Shown here one piece after another: positions 46,781 through 58,069 of a DNA stretch of 64,000 bases. Origin of the DNA: Acanthococcus lagerstroemiae (taxonomy: Eukaryota > Arthropoda > Insecta > Hemiptera > Eriococcidae). The notes below the pieces were generated by a model that saw only the letters and a list, made by a program, of their open reading frames with translations, was not told the DNA's origin and ran no database searches. The stretch's first letter is position 1, and each line of letters begins with the position of its first letter. Location of the stretch: contig CM063106.1 of assembly GCA_031841125.1 (NCBI GenBank), positions 68,560,101 to 68,624,100 of the forward strand. The letters are read 5' to 3'. Made by a program: the position numbers and the translations under genes.

Positions 46781-46829
46781 ATCAGTGCTAATTATGCTCT
46801 CTGTTTTTTTTTCTGATTTCAGGTAAGAG
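46781..46829 (+). promoter_or_regulatory. Candidate recursive splice site (ratchet point)
   Basis: A branch-point-like TGCTAAT lies about 30 bases before a pyrimidine tract (ctctctgttttttttt), then GATTTCAG ending at 46822, followed immediately by GTAAGAG from 46823. All elements of a 3' splice site and a good 5' splice site are joined with no exon between. It is the better of the two strong candidates in the window. Confidence 0.5.
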
Positions 46830-47794
46830 AAACCAAATTGAATTGAGATTTCAGAATGGTTAGCAACAGTAAGTTTTTGATTATGCTTATCTCCCCCCCC
46901 CCCCCAATGTCTCTTTCTTGTCATTTTCTTTCATATCTCAGGAAGTATTCATATGGACGATTATACAAGTCTAATTGTTTCTAATGGCAAAATCCACATT
47001 CCTCTGTTGTGCTCCGTTCCTATTCTGTCAGCATTGATACTAACTGTAGAAGCGTGGAACAGTAAGGAACAAGAGTAGCTCATGCAAGAGGGCTCGTGCA
47101 TAAAGCAGATCAAAGATCAGGGGACAAAAAGTAAATTAATGAAACACCTCGAATGGACTTGAACACGCGGAAAATGAGAACTCATTGAAGATCACTAGTT
47201 CTCATTTTCCTTCGAAGATATGATTATACAACCCAGATAACTTTTACGTTCCGTTGTTCGAGTTCTAAAGTTACAGAAAGAGGCAGCGTGTGAAACACCC
47301 TGTCTGATTGCTCTGTCCAAATAGCGAATGAAATTTCAAGATCGGTAGAGCCAGGGCCGGCACGAAGAATATGTCCCTGGGGAAACAGGGTGAATACTTA
47401 AAATCTCGAATAAAGTTTTAGTTGGCCAGCAAATAAAGAAAAAAGAACAAAAACATGAGTGTAGCCAGACGTTCTACCATAGTGGGGCAAAAATAAAAGT
47501 CAGTAATAATATATACGCATTCATTTTTATATAGAAGATAATATTAATTATACGGCAAATGCCAAGTAGCCATATTTATATAATTTCAGTCTCTTGTCTA
47601 CTGAGGCAAGCGCCTTAATTTGCCTCCCCCTTCGGCTTCGCCCAGGAACAAAAATAGTTCCTGTATTCTTTCAACTGAATTCCAAAATGCCTCAACTTTT
47701 TGATGGAAACTTGACTAAAACATTACAAATTTCCTGTGAAAAGCAAAATAGATGTAAGAAAGGAAGGAAGAAAAAAACCACTGGTTTCTAATTT
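46830..47794. other. Spacer, nothing recognised
   Basis: A C-run near 46891-46904 and a lone hAT-like end (CAGGGCCGGCACGAAG near 47352). No gene. Confidence 0.4.
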
Positions 47795-48253
47795 GAAGGC
47801 GTGAAGTTCAAAACATCGTATGTAGCGATGTCAAAAGCTTACAGACGAAGCAAAAAACTGTTTCAGAGATGAAGAGGGTGGGTTTGGCAAAATGGGTGCT
47901 CAGCCAATTCTTTGAAGCTTCATACACATGTCCATGTACAAATTTTGGGGCTCAGTCATGCCTAAGCTGAGAAAATGAGAGTTGACGTTGCGCACATCCA
48001 AAGTCCATGAGAAAGACAAAGCAAAACATCCTAAGTGCCATCAACATCAAACGGAGTTAGAATGTTTTGTATGGATTGCTCGCCGGCACATGTGCGTGCT
48101 GCGATCTTTGGGTTCAAATTAGAAGTATTTTGAGGCTCTATGGGCACTTAAGATGTTTAGTATTGTATGGGGGAGGGGGGTTAGAACAGTTTGCATGCAC
48201 AAGACCAATTTTGCCAAAGTTGGCACATAGGATGTTTTGAACTCCACGCCTTC
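47795..48253. repeat. Element with 29-bp inverted ends
   Basis: 47795-47823 (starting GAAGGCGTGAAGTTCAAAAC) is inverted at 48225-48253 with three mismatches. The 459-bp unit may be a MITE, but clear flanking duplications were not found. Confidence 0.6.
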
Positions 48254-48874
48254 ATCTCTTTCTGACAGCGTATCAATATCTCTCGACTTTTGAGTATAAT
48301 TTCATGAATGGGGAGGGGGTCGCCCCCTCTCACGCTGATCCTGAATAGAGCTTTTGTACAACATATAGAAACCTGTATATAGGAGGAGTTTCAAAATCCG
48401 CTGAAGTCGGCAAAATTTTTGTCAGAACGAGCGTTACAGACCCTTGCTGGCCCTTGACCACAGCTATGGCTTTGCCATGTACATGAATTGTGGATGAAAA
48501 AAATGATTTCCAGTTTATCTTTGTTCGGAGAAGAGCATACAAAAGCAACAAAGAGTTTAATTTTGAGTATGTATAACAGTTAAGTACGGATATAAGGGAG
48601 GGCTTTAAGTTCAGTTGCCTCTTTCACTCCCGCCAATTTTTAAAAATGAAAATGCCTTAAAAAATTAGTGACCATGACCAGTGGAAAAATTTGACCAATT
48701 AAAAAAATGCGATGGGTAGCAGTTAGTATTTATGTAATTAGCTCATTAGTGTTTCTTGAAAGTCTGACCCCCTCTCTCACCGAACTGGGAAAAGCTAGGT
48801 AGGTACCCTGAAATCCGCAAAATGCAGGATTGAAATCCAACCAGACCGAGAGAGATAGCTAATTGGCTACGGCT
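48254..48874. other. Spacer, nothing recognised
   Basis: No gene or repeat identified. Confidence 0.4.
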
Positions 48875-48955
48875 CAGAGACGTACCAATAGTCCCCCCCC
48901 CCCCCCGTAGGAAATCCTTACTCAGCAGTTGGGAAAATTTAAACATTCCAGTCAT
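48875..48955. mobile_element. Left-end fragment of the 4002 hAT MITE family
   Basis: CAGAGACGTACCAATAG, a C-run, then actcagcagttgggaaaatt match the first ~85 bp of the family. The remainder is absent. Confidence 0.7.
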
Positions 48956-51035
48956 ATAAACTTATAAGCTTGTAACATTATTCAGACGAATCAGTCATGC
49001 GAACTACAGAGAACAGAGAATGTAAGCGTAAGCGTTAATATTATGTTGTACGTTGTTTTCATTTAGTTAGTAATGGATGTTCGCTGATCATTTTTGATGT
49101 TATTAACACGACGCAGTCGAACTGTCAATTGTCAGCATTAGTGTTTATGTTTAGTGTTCTGTTTGATTACTGCGTAGAACACATTAAATCGGAAAATGAA
49201 TTCTGAACGCGTTAAACGGAATAATACGGAAAATGGCGTAATTATTATCAAGCGAACAGAGAATCTACTAGCGTGAATATTACGTTGTTTTCATTCCCTT
49301 AGATGTGGATAGTTGTTGGCTAATCATTTGATGTTTTTAGGGTTGGCCGGGAGTAGTGTTGTTGTTTTATCTATTAATCAATTACTCTTCAGAAATTAGA
49401 AATTCGATGAAATCTTCGACCAGATGGTCGAAGTGCGAATGTTGCGGAGCCTGCAGCTTCGCAGTCTGAAGCCTTTTGAACTTACCATGTGCTGTTAGTG
49501 TGTGTGCAGTGTCATCCCGATTACCTTTCTTCTATCAGCTCTTATATTCCGGAACAAAAGACCTTAAACATGATTACCAATAGGTCTTTTAACTGATATC
49601 TTTTCCACGGACCGCCAATAAGAGATAGGCTAGTCTCTAATTTTTCAGTCGAGAGCCGACCCTCTTCCAGCAGCTAGCTGCTTGTCTCTTTACAGTTTGC
49701 TGTCAGCATTCCGTTGAAAGTCAATTTCTGTGAATAGTGGCCGTTTATGTAAAAATACGGAACTTTGTTAGGGTCGGTATTTATTTTTACTTTTTTTACC
49801 GACTGGTTGGCAACCCTGTGTAAACATGCGACTAAATTTTGGGTGTGCATAACGGAATGTTAAAACTTGCAAATACATACTTCTGTATACTTATCGAAGA
49901 TTCTTGGAGAATCGTCGAGCCCCTGCAGACTAGCTGAAAACGATGAAATCCCAGCAGCGTTTGTAGCGCACATTTTCTTGTGGAAGAGGCCATTGCCCCC
50001 GCTGCCTCCCTATCTCCACGTTCGACTGGGTAAACTCTCACATTCAGTACTAGACGGCGGCTCTCATCGCGAGTCCATACCGTGTAGTCAAGATGACCAG
50101 TTCCTACGAGACGATTGAAGGTGTGTACGTATGTGCCACTGCGCACATCTCGCCGCATAAGAGAAATCACGACCATTGTGAACGTCCTCTAAGAGGCACG
50201 ACCTTATTGTGAGGCAGCTTACGGTACCATGATCCCCGTGAGCGAACTCGTGATGTAAGCGCGATTATCGGCGGCGATCGCGGTTTTCCCGCCGCTGTCC
50301 AACATGAAACACCCGTCGCGTCGTTTCGCCTTGCGTCGGTCGTGCACCCTTGCCTTGACGCGGCCATGCGATGCGACGCGATGCGGTAACGCTGACCTCG
50401 CCGCGCAGCAATGACAATAAACGAACGAGGACGGGCGGGACGCGCGTGGCCCAAGTAAATGTACCGAAACCGAGTGTTGAGGAGGGAGTTGTCGCGTCAA
50501 TTTCGAAGTCCAATTTTCAAATCGAGTTCCTATCGTATGTAGGTGCGGTGCGTATACAACGAACGCGTACACGTACGTTATAGCAGGTACTACGTAGTAT
50601 ACGAGTACGTACGTACGTGCGTGCGTACGTGCGACCAATGGACCCGGCGCGACGCGGTGTTGCGAGATGCGTTCTTGGAAAAGTGCTCGGCTTCGGAACG
50701 GTACGATGATGATGACGACGTCGCCGCCGCCATCGACTCTCTCCGCGTAAATTTTTTCTCCATCTGCCCGATTTTCTCACGCACATTCGGTCGCCGTCGT
50801 TCCCGCTATCCGGGTCAAGGTCGCCGCAGCTGGCCGTCGTTGTTCCGTCAATCACCATAACACGTTTTGTTTATCCTCTCGCTTCGCTCCGAACTCGCCT
50901 AGATTAAAGCGATTACGACGGACGGCACAGAAGTAGAGGCGAACGTATACGTACATGTGCGGGTATGCGAGAAGCAAACCAACCGACTAGCGGCAACCGA
51001 CGTGAAGCGTCAAACGCGATTATCGGCTCGCGTAT
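48956..51035. other. Spacer, CpG-rich from about 50150
   Basis: 50150-51030 is strongly CpG-rich, with a tacgtacgtacgtgcgtgcg run near 50607. Long overlapping ORFs here reflect base composition. No domain was recognised. It could be a promoter-proximal region, but this is not demonstrated. Confidence 0.35.
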
Positions 51036-51046
51036 CTACGCACCAA

Positions 51047-51289
51047 GGAGTCCGGTTGGCCGAGTAGGGGTCTGGTCGGCCGAGTGGATAGCGCGCTGGT
51101 ATCGGAATCCAGAGGTCCCGGCCTCGAGCCGACGTAGCAACTCGCTACATGTCGACCTCCCTAGGCCGGGTTTCCGGCAAACAGAGAAGAGGGCTAAGAC
51201 AGCCCTATCAGCGTCCCCGACGTCTCTGAGGTAATGCTCGAAAGCGCGGATTCCAGGGCTCGGGTTGAGAGTAAAATTAGAAAAGGGCC
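51047..51289 (+). mobile_element. SINE family A with duplicated head, TSD CTACGCACCAA
   Basis: CTACGCACCAA is exact at 51036-51046 and 51290-51300. The insertion starts with a partial head (tccggttggccgagta) directly followed by a full unit (ggggtctggtcggccgagtg). The B box is mutated (GCCTCGAGCCG). Confidence 0.88.
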
Positions 51290-51534
51290 CTACGCACCAA
51301 CCGAGGCTCGATTTATAAACGTAAATTATCATAATTAGGTACCAAATTGTACGTTGGTGTGACTCCCGACCAGAAGTGTATACGAACCAATTTTGATTTG
51401 TATTTTCACTTCAGCTTTGGTTCGACGTCTGCATGTGAAAGGTCTACAGAGTGTTTTTGTTGTTACCTTTTGATCTGAAAACTATATACGCAAAATTTAA
51501 GCGATATTGAAATTTTTTCTACGCCACCCTAAGT

Positions 51535-51609
51535 TGAAATTGGAGGTTCAAGATTTAACCGATTAAAAAACAAAGTGCGCCTTATTCCCTTTAGGTAAGT
51601 CCTCTTTAG
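51535..51609 (+). repeat. Outlying unit of the 54155 tandem repeat, with TAG/GTAAGT
   Basis: ttaaccgattaaaaaacaaa followed by gtgcgccttattccctttag resembles 54490-54525. TAG at 51592-51594 is followed by a perfect donor GTAAGT. Confidence 0.4.
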
Positions 51610-51905
51610 TCGTTGTGTGGCCGAGTGGTTAACGTGCCCGCTTCGCAATCCTTGCGTCTTGTGTTCAAGTCCCACCAGTGCCGGAAAGCTAACGATATTC
51701 GAATATCCCCCGCTATCATCCTAGCAAACACAGCTACTACAGTATCAATCGCTTTGGGAAGATAACGTGTCCTGTAACCCCATCACACAGAGCGTGTTAC
51801 TACCAGATCTGAAAGATTGGAACTGTTGTGTGCATGTCGTGGACAACTTACTCAACGTCGTGCAGAACACGTGGCTTTAAAGTGAACTGCGGCTGCACAC
51901 TAGAG
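51610..51905 (+). mobile_element. tRNA-derived SINE, family B
   Basis: A box TGGCCGAGTGG and B box TGTTCAAGTCC. The body contains tcatcctagcaaacacagct, and the tail includes gtgcagaacacgtggcttta. That tail resembles the 3' end of the LINE at 35176 (gtgctacacatggctttaaa), suggesting shared retrotransposition machinery. Confidence 0.7.
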
Positions 51906-52689
51906 GAAAAACTTTAACGCAAACAAACCTTGGGAAATGCTGCGGCAAACTGTCCCGACTAACCCTGCCCAGAAAAGTCGCGCGTCAGAAACCGCGCCGC
52001 CAACATTTGTAAGAACTTATTTTTTGTAACATCCGTATTCTAGACACCCCTAGGCACTAGCCGATACCTCGACGCTGCATACTCGGCCTGTCGAAGGTAG
52101 TATTTCTTCGAGGGTGTGAACAATAGGGATGATATAGTGACAGGCAGAGCCCAATCACACGCAGGCACCATCTTTGTTTTGCCACGATTGCAGAGGCTAT
52201 AGAATCGTATGGCCAGGGTGATTTTTGTATGGCTTCGCACGCGCGTGCTCTCGCATAGTGTGTATTCTCGTATAGCGATTTTGAGCATCGCATTTGCAGA
52301 ACTTTGGGTAAGTGTGCTCACCTCTTATGTGAGCCACTTATTGAGTATTCGCCTTTGATAGGTTACGTAGACTTACGTTAGTCAGTACTTCATGATATGT
52401 TAGGTCAGTGATCAATTGACACTACTGTCTTATGGACCCAACAGTACTTGGAAGGTAGTATTGAGGGGGAGTACTATGCAGAGTTTGGGGTAGCCAGGCT
52501 CAGGCGACGATGTGCTTCCTCTGCTGATCTCCCAATCTTGAAGCTCTCTCGGATGTACGTTGAGGGGGAATACTAAGTGTCCCTTTTATGGAGCGGGATC
52601 ATCAGGACGACTCAGTTCTGAAGGGTCTGCATGGTATGGAGGGTGAGCACAGACCCCCACCGTTGGTCTGGCGGCAGGCTAGATTGGGG
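51906..52689. other. Spacer, possibly Gypsy-related leader
   Basis: tgagggggagtact at about 52463 and tgagggggaatact at about 52561 are near-identical words that might mark long-terminal-repeat remnants. No LTR pair or primer-binding site can be shown. Confidence 0.3.
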
Positions 52690-54105
52690 ATAGGCAATCC
52701 TGGATTTGTCCAACCTCTCTCTTAAATTATGTAGTTGAGGGACTGTAGAGTCTGTTAAAGTTACGGTAGATGAGGTAACTGCGAATATTTCAGTAGTTGT
52801 GGTATCTGATTCAGCCCAAGACATCCCGGTCTTGCTGGGTCAAAACTTCACGGAGCTACTGGAAGTGGTGGTTCAGAAGACTGCTACAACACTTCAGTTC
52901 ACCTCAGTGAAACTGCACTTGAAAGTTGAGCTACGCGTCATCTGTGACATGTACCTACCTGACGCGCATCTGACGCACGTCCCTGTAGCGACTGATCACA
53001 AGGGAGACTTGGTCATGGAGACGAGTCACCGTCATGATCACAGTATACCTAGCACCGTGTTGCGAGTAGGACCTGGCAACCCCATCCTACCAGTACTGAA
53101 TCTGTTCACCACGGAAGTGTTGGTGCGTAAGGGCCAAGTCCTGGCGCAAGGCTGGCCCTCTAGTAAAGTTGGTTCAGTTTCAAAGGAGGTTCTGCAGGTA
53201 GTGCCATCTGTGAAATTGCCGCCAAAATTGAAGCAGCAGCAGTTAATGTAGGTACTGTTCCTGAGGATGTGCATGCGCAATTACTTAACCTTATCAACTG
53301 TTACCGTGATTGTTTTGCTGTGTCAACTGCTGAATTAGGGTGTGCTTGCAGTGGCAAGATAAGTGTGAAGTTACAAGATGAGACACCATTCTCATATCGG
53401 CCTTATTGCATGGCTGATCTGAACAAGAGATAGTTAAGAGTATGGTCAACAAACTTCTCTGTGCTGGAATTGTTCGACCAGCTGAATCGGAGTTTGCCTC
53501 CCCAGTTCTTGTCGTCTGTAAGAAAGAGGGGGGAGACGTCTCTGTATCAATTACCGCAGGCTGAATAGCCAGACAGTGAAGGATTATCACCCGCTCCTAA
53601 GAATAAACGACCAGATGGATCGCCTCTCAAATGGGATTCACCTTTTAAATCTAGATCTCCAGTCTGGGTACCATCAACTGCCTGTAGAAGAGGAAAGTTG
53701 TAAATATACTGCGTTTGTTACTCCCCGTGGACAACAAGTTCAATCGATTACCTTTTGGATTAACAAATGGACCCCGAGATGAATAGAGTCCTTGCACCAA
53801 TCCAAGACTACGCTGCAATTTACCTGGATGATGTACTAATCCATGCTGCCGATCTCAATTCAGCTCTAAATCATCTGGAGCGCTTCTTCAAATTACTGCG
53901 CGAAAAACAGCTGACACTGAACTTGAAGAAATGCGTCTTTCTCCGGACAACTGTCAATTTTCTCAGTTTTGAAGTAACTGCTGGTCAGGTAAAGCCGGTT
54001 GGAGAAGGTTGCCGCCATCCAACATTTTCCCCAACTATCGTCCATCCAACAGATGCGCCAGTATCTTGGATTGATTTTTCGCCATTCTCTACCAAAATGT
54101 AAGTT
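52690..54105 (+). pseudogene. Ty3/Gypsy retrotransposon, protease-RT fragment
   Basis: Reading frames joined by shifts give the end of an aspartic protease (VVVSDSAQDIPVLLGQNFTE, about 52790-52865), then ELGC, PFSYRPY and MVNKLLCAGIVRPAESEFAS. Reverse transcriptase follows: SINYRRLNSQTVKDYHP, LDLQSGYHQLPV (53651 on), FVTPRGQ, YLDDVLIHA (53821) and VNFLSFEVTAGQVKPV. It copies the element RNA into DNA. The catalytic aspartates are kept, but there are stops or frameshifts near 53251, 53430, 53545, 53735 and 54000. RNase H and integrase are missing after about 54105. No LTRs or envelope gene were seen. Confidence 0.88.
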
Positions 54106-54144
54106 GCCGCCCCTGCCTGCCACCTAAGGAGACTCAGCCGATCA

Positions 54145-54862
54145 ATACAAAATGAAGTGCCGCGTATTTCCTTTAATCATTTTTTCGACCCCCTCCCGCC
54201 CGATCGGATCCAGTGAAATATAATAAAATTACTGAGCTCCTTCGCCATTGAAATTTATCATTTTCAAGTTTCATCTGAACCCTCATAAGTTTAAAAAATT
54301 CAAACTCTTCAATTTCATCCACAAAAGATGTAGGTCACTGTTGTACAGCTATCTAGATGAATACCCCCCCCCCCCCTCTTGTTGGCTTTACGACGAGGTA
54401 AGTGAGGTTGAAAAAATGGAGATAGGAGTCGTTTTATAGGTTTTTGGGGTTACTGAAATCAATTCTTGAAAGTATTTTTCAGATCTAACCGATAAAATAT
54501 GAAGTACCCCCTGTTTCCTTTAGGTGAATTCTCTATGACGGGACCACCCCCCCCCAGTCAGTTTCAGTGAAATAGAGTAAAGTTTTACCAAATTTCAGAT
54601 CAACAAGATGAGTGGTACATGAGCCCAAGCCCCCCTCGGTCAAAATTTATCATTTTAAAGTTTTTCTCACACACTGCAAGCTTTATAAATCCAAAACGCT
54701 TCAATTTTGGAAGATCCTGTGTATACTAATGACGCAGGTCACTATGGTACAGTGATCTAGATTTTACAATTAGGGCAGTAGGGTGTTGAAAAAAATGGAA
54801 ATAAGAGTCAGTTTATGGGTCTTCAGTTCGCTGAATTCAATTCTGAAAGTTTTTTTCGCGTC
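54145..54862 (+). repeat. Two tandem ~346-bp units
   Basis: gaagtgccgcgtatttcctt at 54155 and gaagtaccccctgtttcctt at 54501 start units that stay colinear through ttatcatttt, aggtcact(g/a)tgg(t)acag and a final ttctgaaag/ttcttgaaag. Confidence 0.75.
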
Positions 54863-55125
54863 CGACTCCTCTGGGTGCCACCAAAGGGGCTCAGAATGAT
54901 TGTAATTCCGTCCGAGCACCCTGAGCTGGCACCCAGAAAGGTCGGATCCGAAAAACAATTCAAGAATTAAATTCAGTGACCCAAACCCCATAAATCGACG
55001 TCTTGCTCTTAATTTATTTTTCACCACTTCCTCCTCCTTCATTATGAAGCCACCAAGAGGAGACATCAATCTAGATCGCTGTACCATAGTGTCCTGCGTT
55101 ATAAGTGAACACAAGACCTTCCGAA
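54700..55125. repeat. Large imperfect palindrome, arms about 200 bp
   Basis: The second tandem unit from about 54700 is inverted at 54925-55125. Examples are atggtacagtgatctaga against tctagatcgctgtaccat and ctctgggtgcca against tggcacccag. The loop lies between ggctcag (54886) and ctgagct (54921). Confidence 0.75.
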
Positions 55126-58069
55126 ATAGACGACTTTGATCTGGAATTTGGTTGTAATTCTTTTTACCCTACTGGAACTGATTTAGGGGTGGGAGGCTTC
55201 TCGACAAAAGGTATCTTAAATCCTGATCTTGGAGAAAATCTTAAAGAGTGGAATCTGGATCTGAAATCGGAAATGATCCTTAGAGTCGAGACCGTATCAA
55301 ACGGGTGAAACAAACTCAGATTCGAGAATTATATGAGTGAGGAGGGGGGAGTCTGTAAGAACTGTCAGTCTCAGGGAGAGCGGAAAATCATAGGGAGAAA
55401 TCTTGGATCTCAAATTTCAAATTAAGGTTGTTTCAGAAAAATTTTAATGTTTTATGCTTCAAGTTAGCACACATTGTTTTTAAGTCAGAAGGCAATAAAA
55501 TTACCCTACTCTCGGAAAAATAACGAAAACATTTTTTGGCTCTCTGTGCCAGTGTAGTACAATTATGCAAAAAGAAGGTTGAATAGAGGAAGACTGTTCA
55601 GAAGCAGTCCGGTCAATGACGACCTGATGGGCTGAAATAAAAAAGAACCAAACTTTCCGAAATTTGGAATATATCATCTGGATAGCATCCTGGTTACTGT
55701 CTTAACATCTTTAGTGAATCTCTCCGGCCCGGGGCGTTTATAAAAGTCAGTAAAACACGAAAAAGCGAAATTCACTGGTGTGATATCTAAGTGATGATGG
55801 ATGGGGAGGAAAATGTTCTCGAGATGGGACAGCAGCAGGGTGTATTTGCGGTCCAATGATAATTAGCATTCTCTCACTTCCCTAGCTCGGTCAAATTAGA
55901 AAATTGATCAAATTGCTACGTTTCCGCCTGTGAAGCCTTTATATTATTATGTTGAGAGTTATTGTAGCCCTCTCTTTGTGATATTTCTGGAGCAGATACA
56001 ATAACAGTGCAAAACTATAATTTTTTATGAAATTTTACGAAAATGTTTTCACGGCAGTATATTTTCGCATGCCGTTTAGTTCTATAGAAAAGTGCCGAAC
56101 ATTGATTTTGTGTCACCTTTTGGCCCCCAAGATGGCTTTGGGACATTTGGATTTTGATTTTATATCATCACTTTACCTTCAAGGTGGCTTTCGGACATTC
56201 GGATTTTCGGGCTTCAACCCTTTGTACCAAAATTGAGCTTGCCAACAATTTCATACTCGTCTGTGTATGCGCTGGTGACCACAAGTACATGACCGTTTCA
56301 TTCATTGATCATCACGCTGGTTGCTGGTTAAAACGCGTGCCGACCCCGAGGAACTGGGGCACTGGTCGACGGTTGTGGAAGTGATTGTACCTGCTGACCA
56401 AGTTCGTTGCCCTGTGCCAGTCCATCCCTGCCTGCAGCTTCATACCCGATTCTGGTTCGCCACAAACGAAACCAAAAGGGTATGTCGTAACTTTTTGTAT
56501 GTATTTCGGCTTACTTTCTCCAGCTCCCTCCTCTGATTCTGTACGCACTTTCTGGGCTGCGTCTCGTCAATTTCATTCGGTAATTGCGTTTTAATTTTCG
56601 CATCAACACGGATGAATGTTGAAAAAAAAAAAAAAAGTAATCATAATAAAGAAGGAAACCATCGAACCGATATATCGTTGTACAGATGCCAACGCACCGC
56701 GTGAAGGACTCGCAGGCTCAATAACGAGTGTACTGTGTATAATTCAGTCGAGCGAACTTCTACAAAGTTATTGATTAATGGTGTGGATTTCAATTTTATC
56801 GGACAATGGCCTTTGATCAAATGGGAAAAATAATGTATGTAATTATTGTACACGTTCTATTGAAAGTTCATATTATAGCGTCTTTAAAGTAGAGCGAAAC
56901 TACATACAATTTACGACCTTAGTGTACGCTCGGTCGTATGCATTATGTGTGTGGCGCGTATTGTTGTTGCGTATGAACAGTCACTGTTTTAATGGGCTTC
57001 TAGAGCATTCGAATGGTGCAGCGAGATGATGCACATTCGGCTTGGAAGGGCAAAGAGTCCGAAAGTAGGTGAGATCGTGAGATGTGAGTAACGCCCAAGA
57101 CTTGCTCCTCGTGACAGGAATGTTCGTCACCTTTGCTTTGCCACTCTTTGCAGAGTAGTAGATAATTCGCTATAACCAGAGTTGTTTGTCTTGGTGTTAT
57201 GTGCCTGATGGTTATATGGTCCATTAGTCACCAGCGCCGCCATTTTCGATTTCCGCGTCGAAAAAGGTTGGGGTAATTTATTGGTAATTTGTTGTCAGTT
57301 TTCGTAGAATGAGAGAACCAAGAGCTGGGCGTGACTGGGTAAAGAGCAAACTCCAAACAGCCAATGAAGAAGACCGATAATCTGGTGGTTCTGATCACAT
57401 TAACGACCTTTCTTCTCTGCACTTCAGGGTGCATTGGATTTTAAACTCTGGAGCGAGTCAAATTTGTTCATCGCTCCGCTTCGGAGAGTCGAAAAAGACC
57501 TGCTTCGGTGCTCCATGCTTCTTTCCTCCTTGCACCCCTGGTTCAGCTTTGCAACTGGAAACCATGTATACTATCAGGGGTGGATAGATTCAAGGGGCCG
57601 AATCCCGGGCTTGATCCTTCCAGGGGTCCAGTCATCGACAGCATCGAAGTGGCAACTTCAATTTATTTATGACTGGGAATATCGACCATGTTGAACAGCA
57701 AAGTTCCATTTTTTTCTTATCGCGGTCAGTGGGTCTGGAATTTGGTCTAGCCCTCGGCCCGTGGCTGCCTTATTCTAGTTTCGAGAACTATATCAACAAA
57801 ACGGTGATGTCATAAATAAAATCTGAAATTTTAATCTTCAAGGAATTTTAACTTTTGATGGAAATGAGATGCCCGTGGCTAATTACCGCCCTCTCTCACC
57901 CAGTTTCAACCCCCTCTCTTGTAAAAAATTTAACAAAAAATTATGATCTTTGAGAAATCCGTGGTTTCGATGGAAATAGAATCATCGGAGTCCAATTATT
58001 CCTGGTGCACCTCCCCCTACTCACAAAAACAAAATTGAAGGAGAATACCGTAACAATTTCATGATTTAA
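55126..58069. other. Long spacer, one short tandem duplication
   Basis: caagatggctttgggacatt at about 56129 repeats as caaggtggctttcggacatt at about 56180. Poly-A lies at 56622-56636. Other ORFs lack domains. Confidence 0.4.

Noticed and set aside
50219..50860. Overlapping ORFs of 105-139 codons on both strands
   Set aside because: Open in several frames at once within a CpG-rich block, with low-complexity Arg/Thr/Tyr-rich products.
52440..52580. Gypsy long terminal repeat
   Set aside because: Only two 14-base similar words, about 98 bp apart; no LTR pair, TG...CA ends or primer-binding site.
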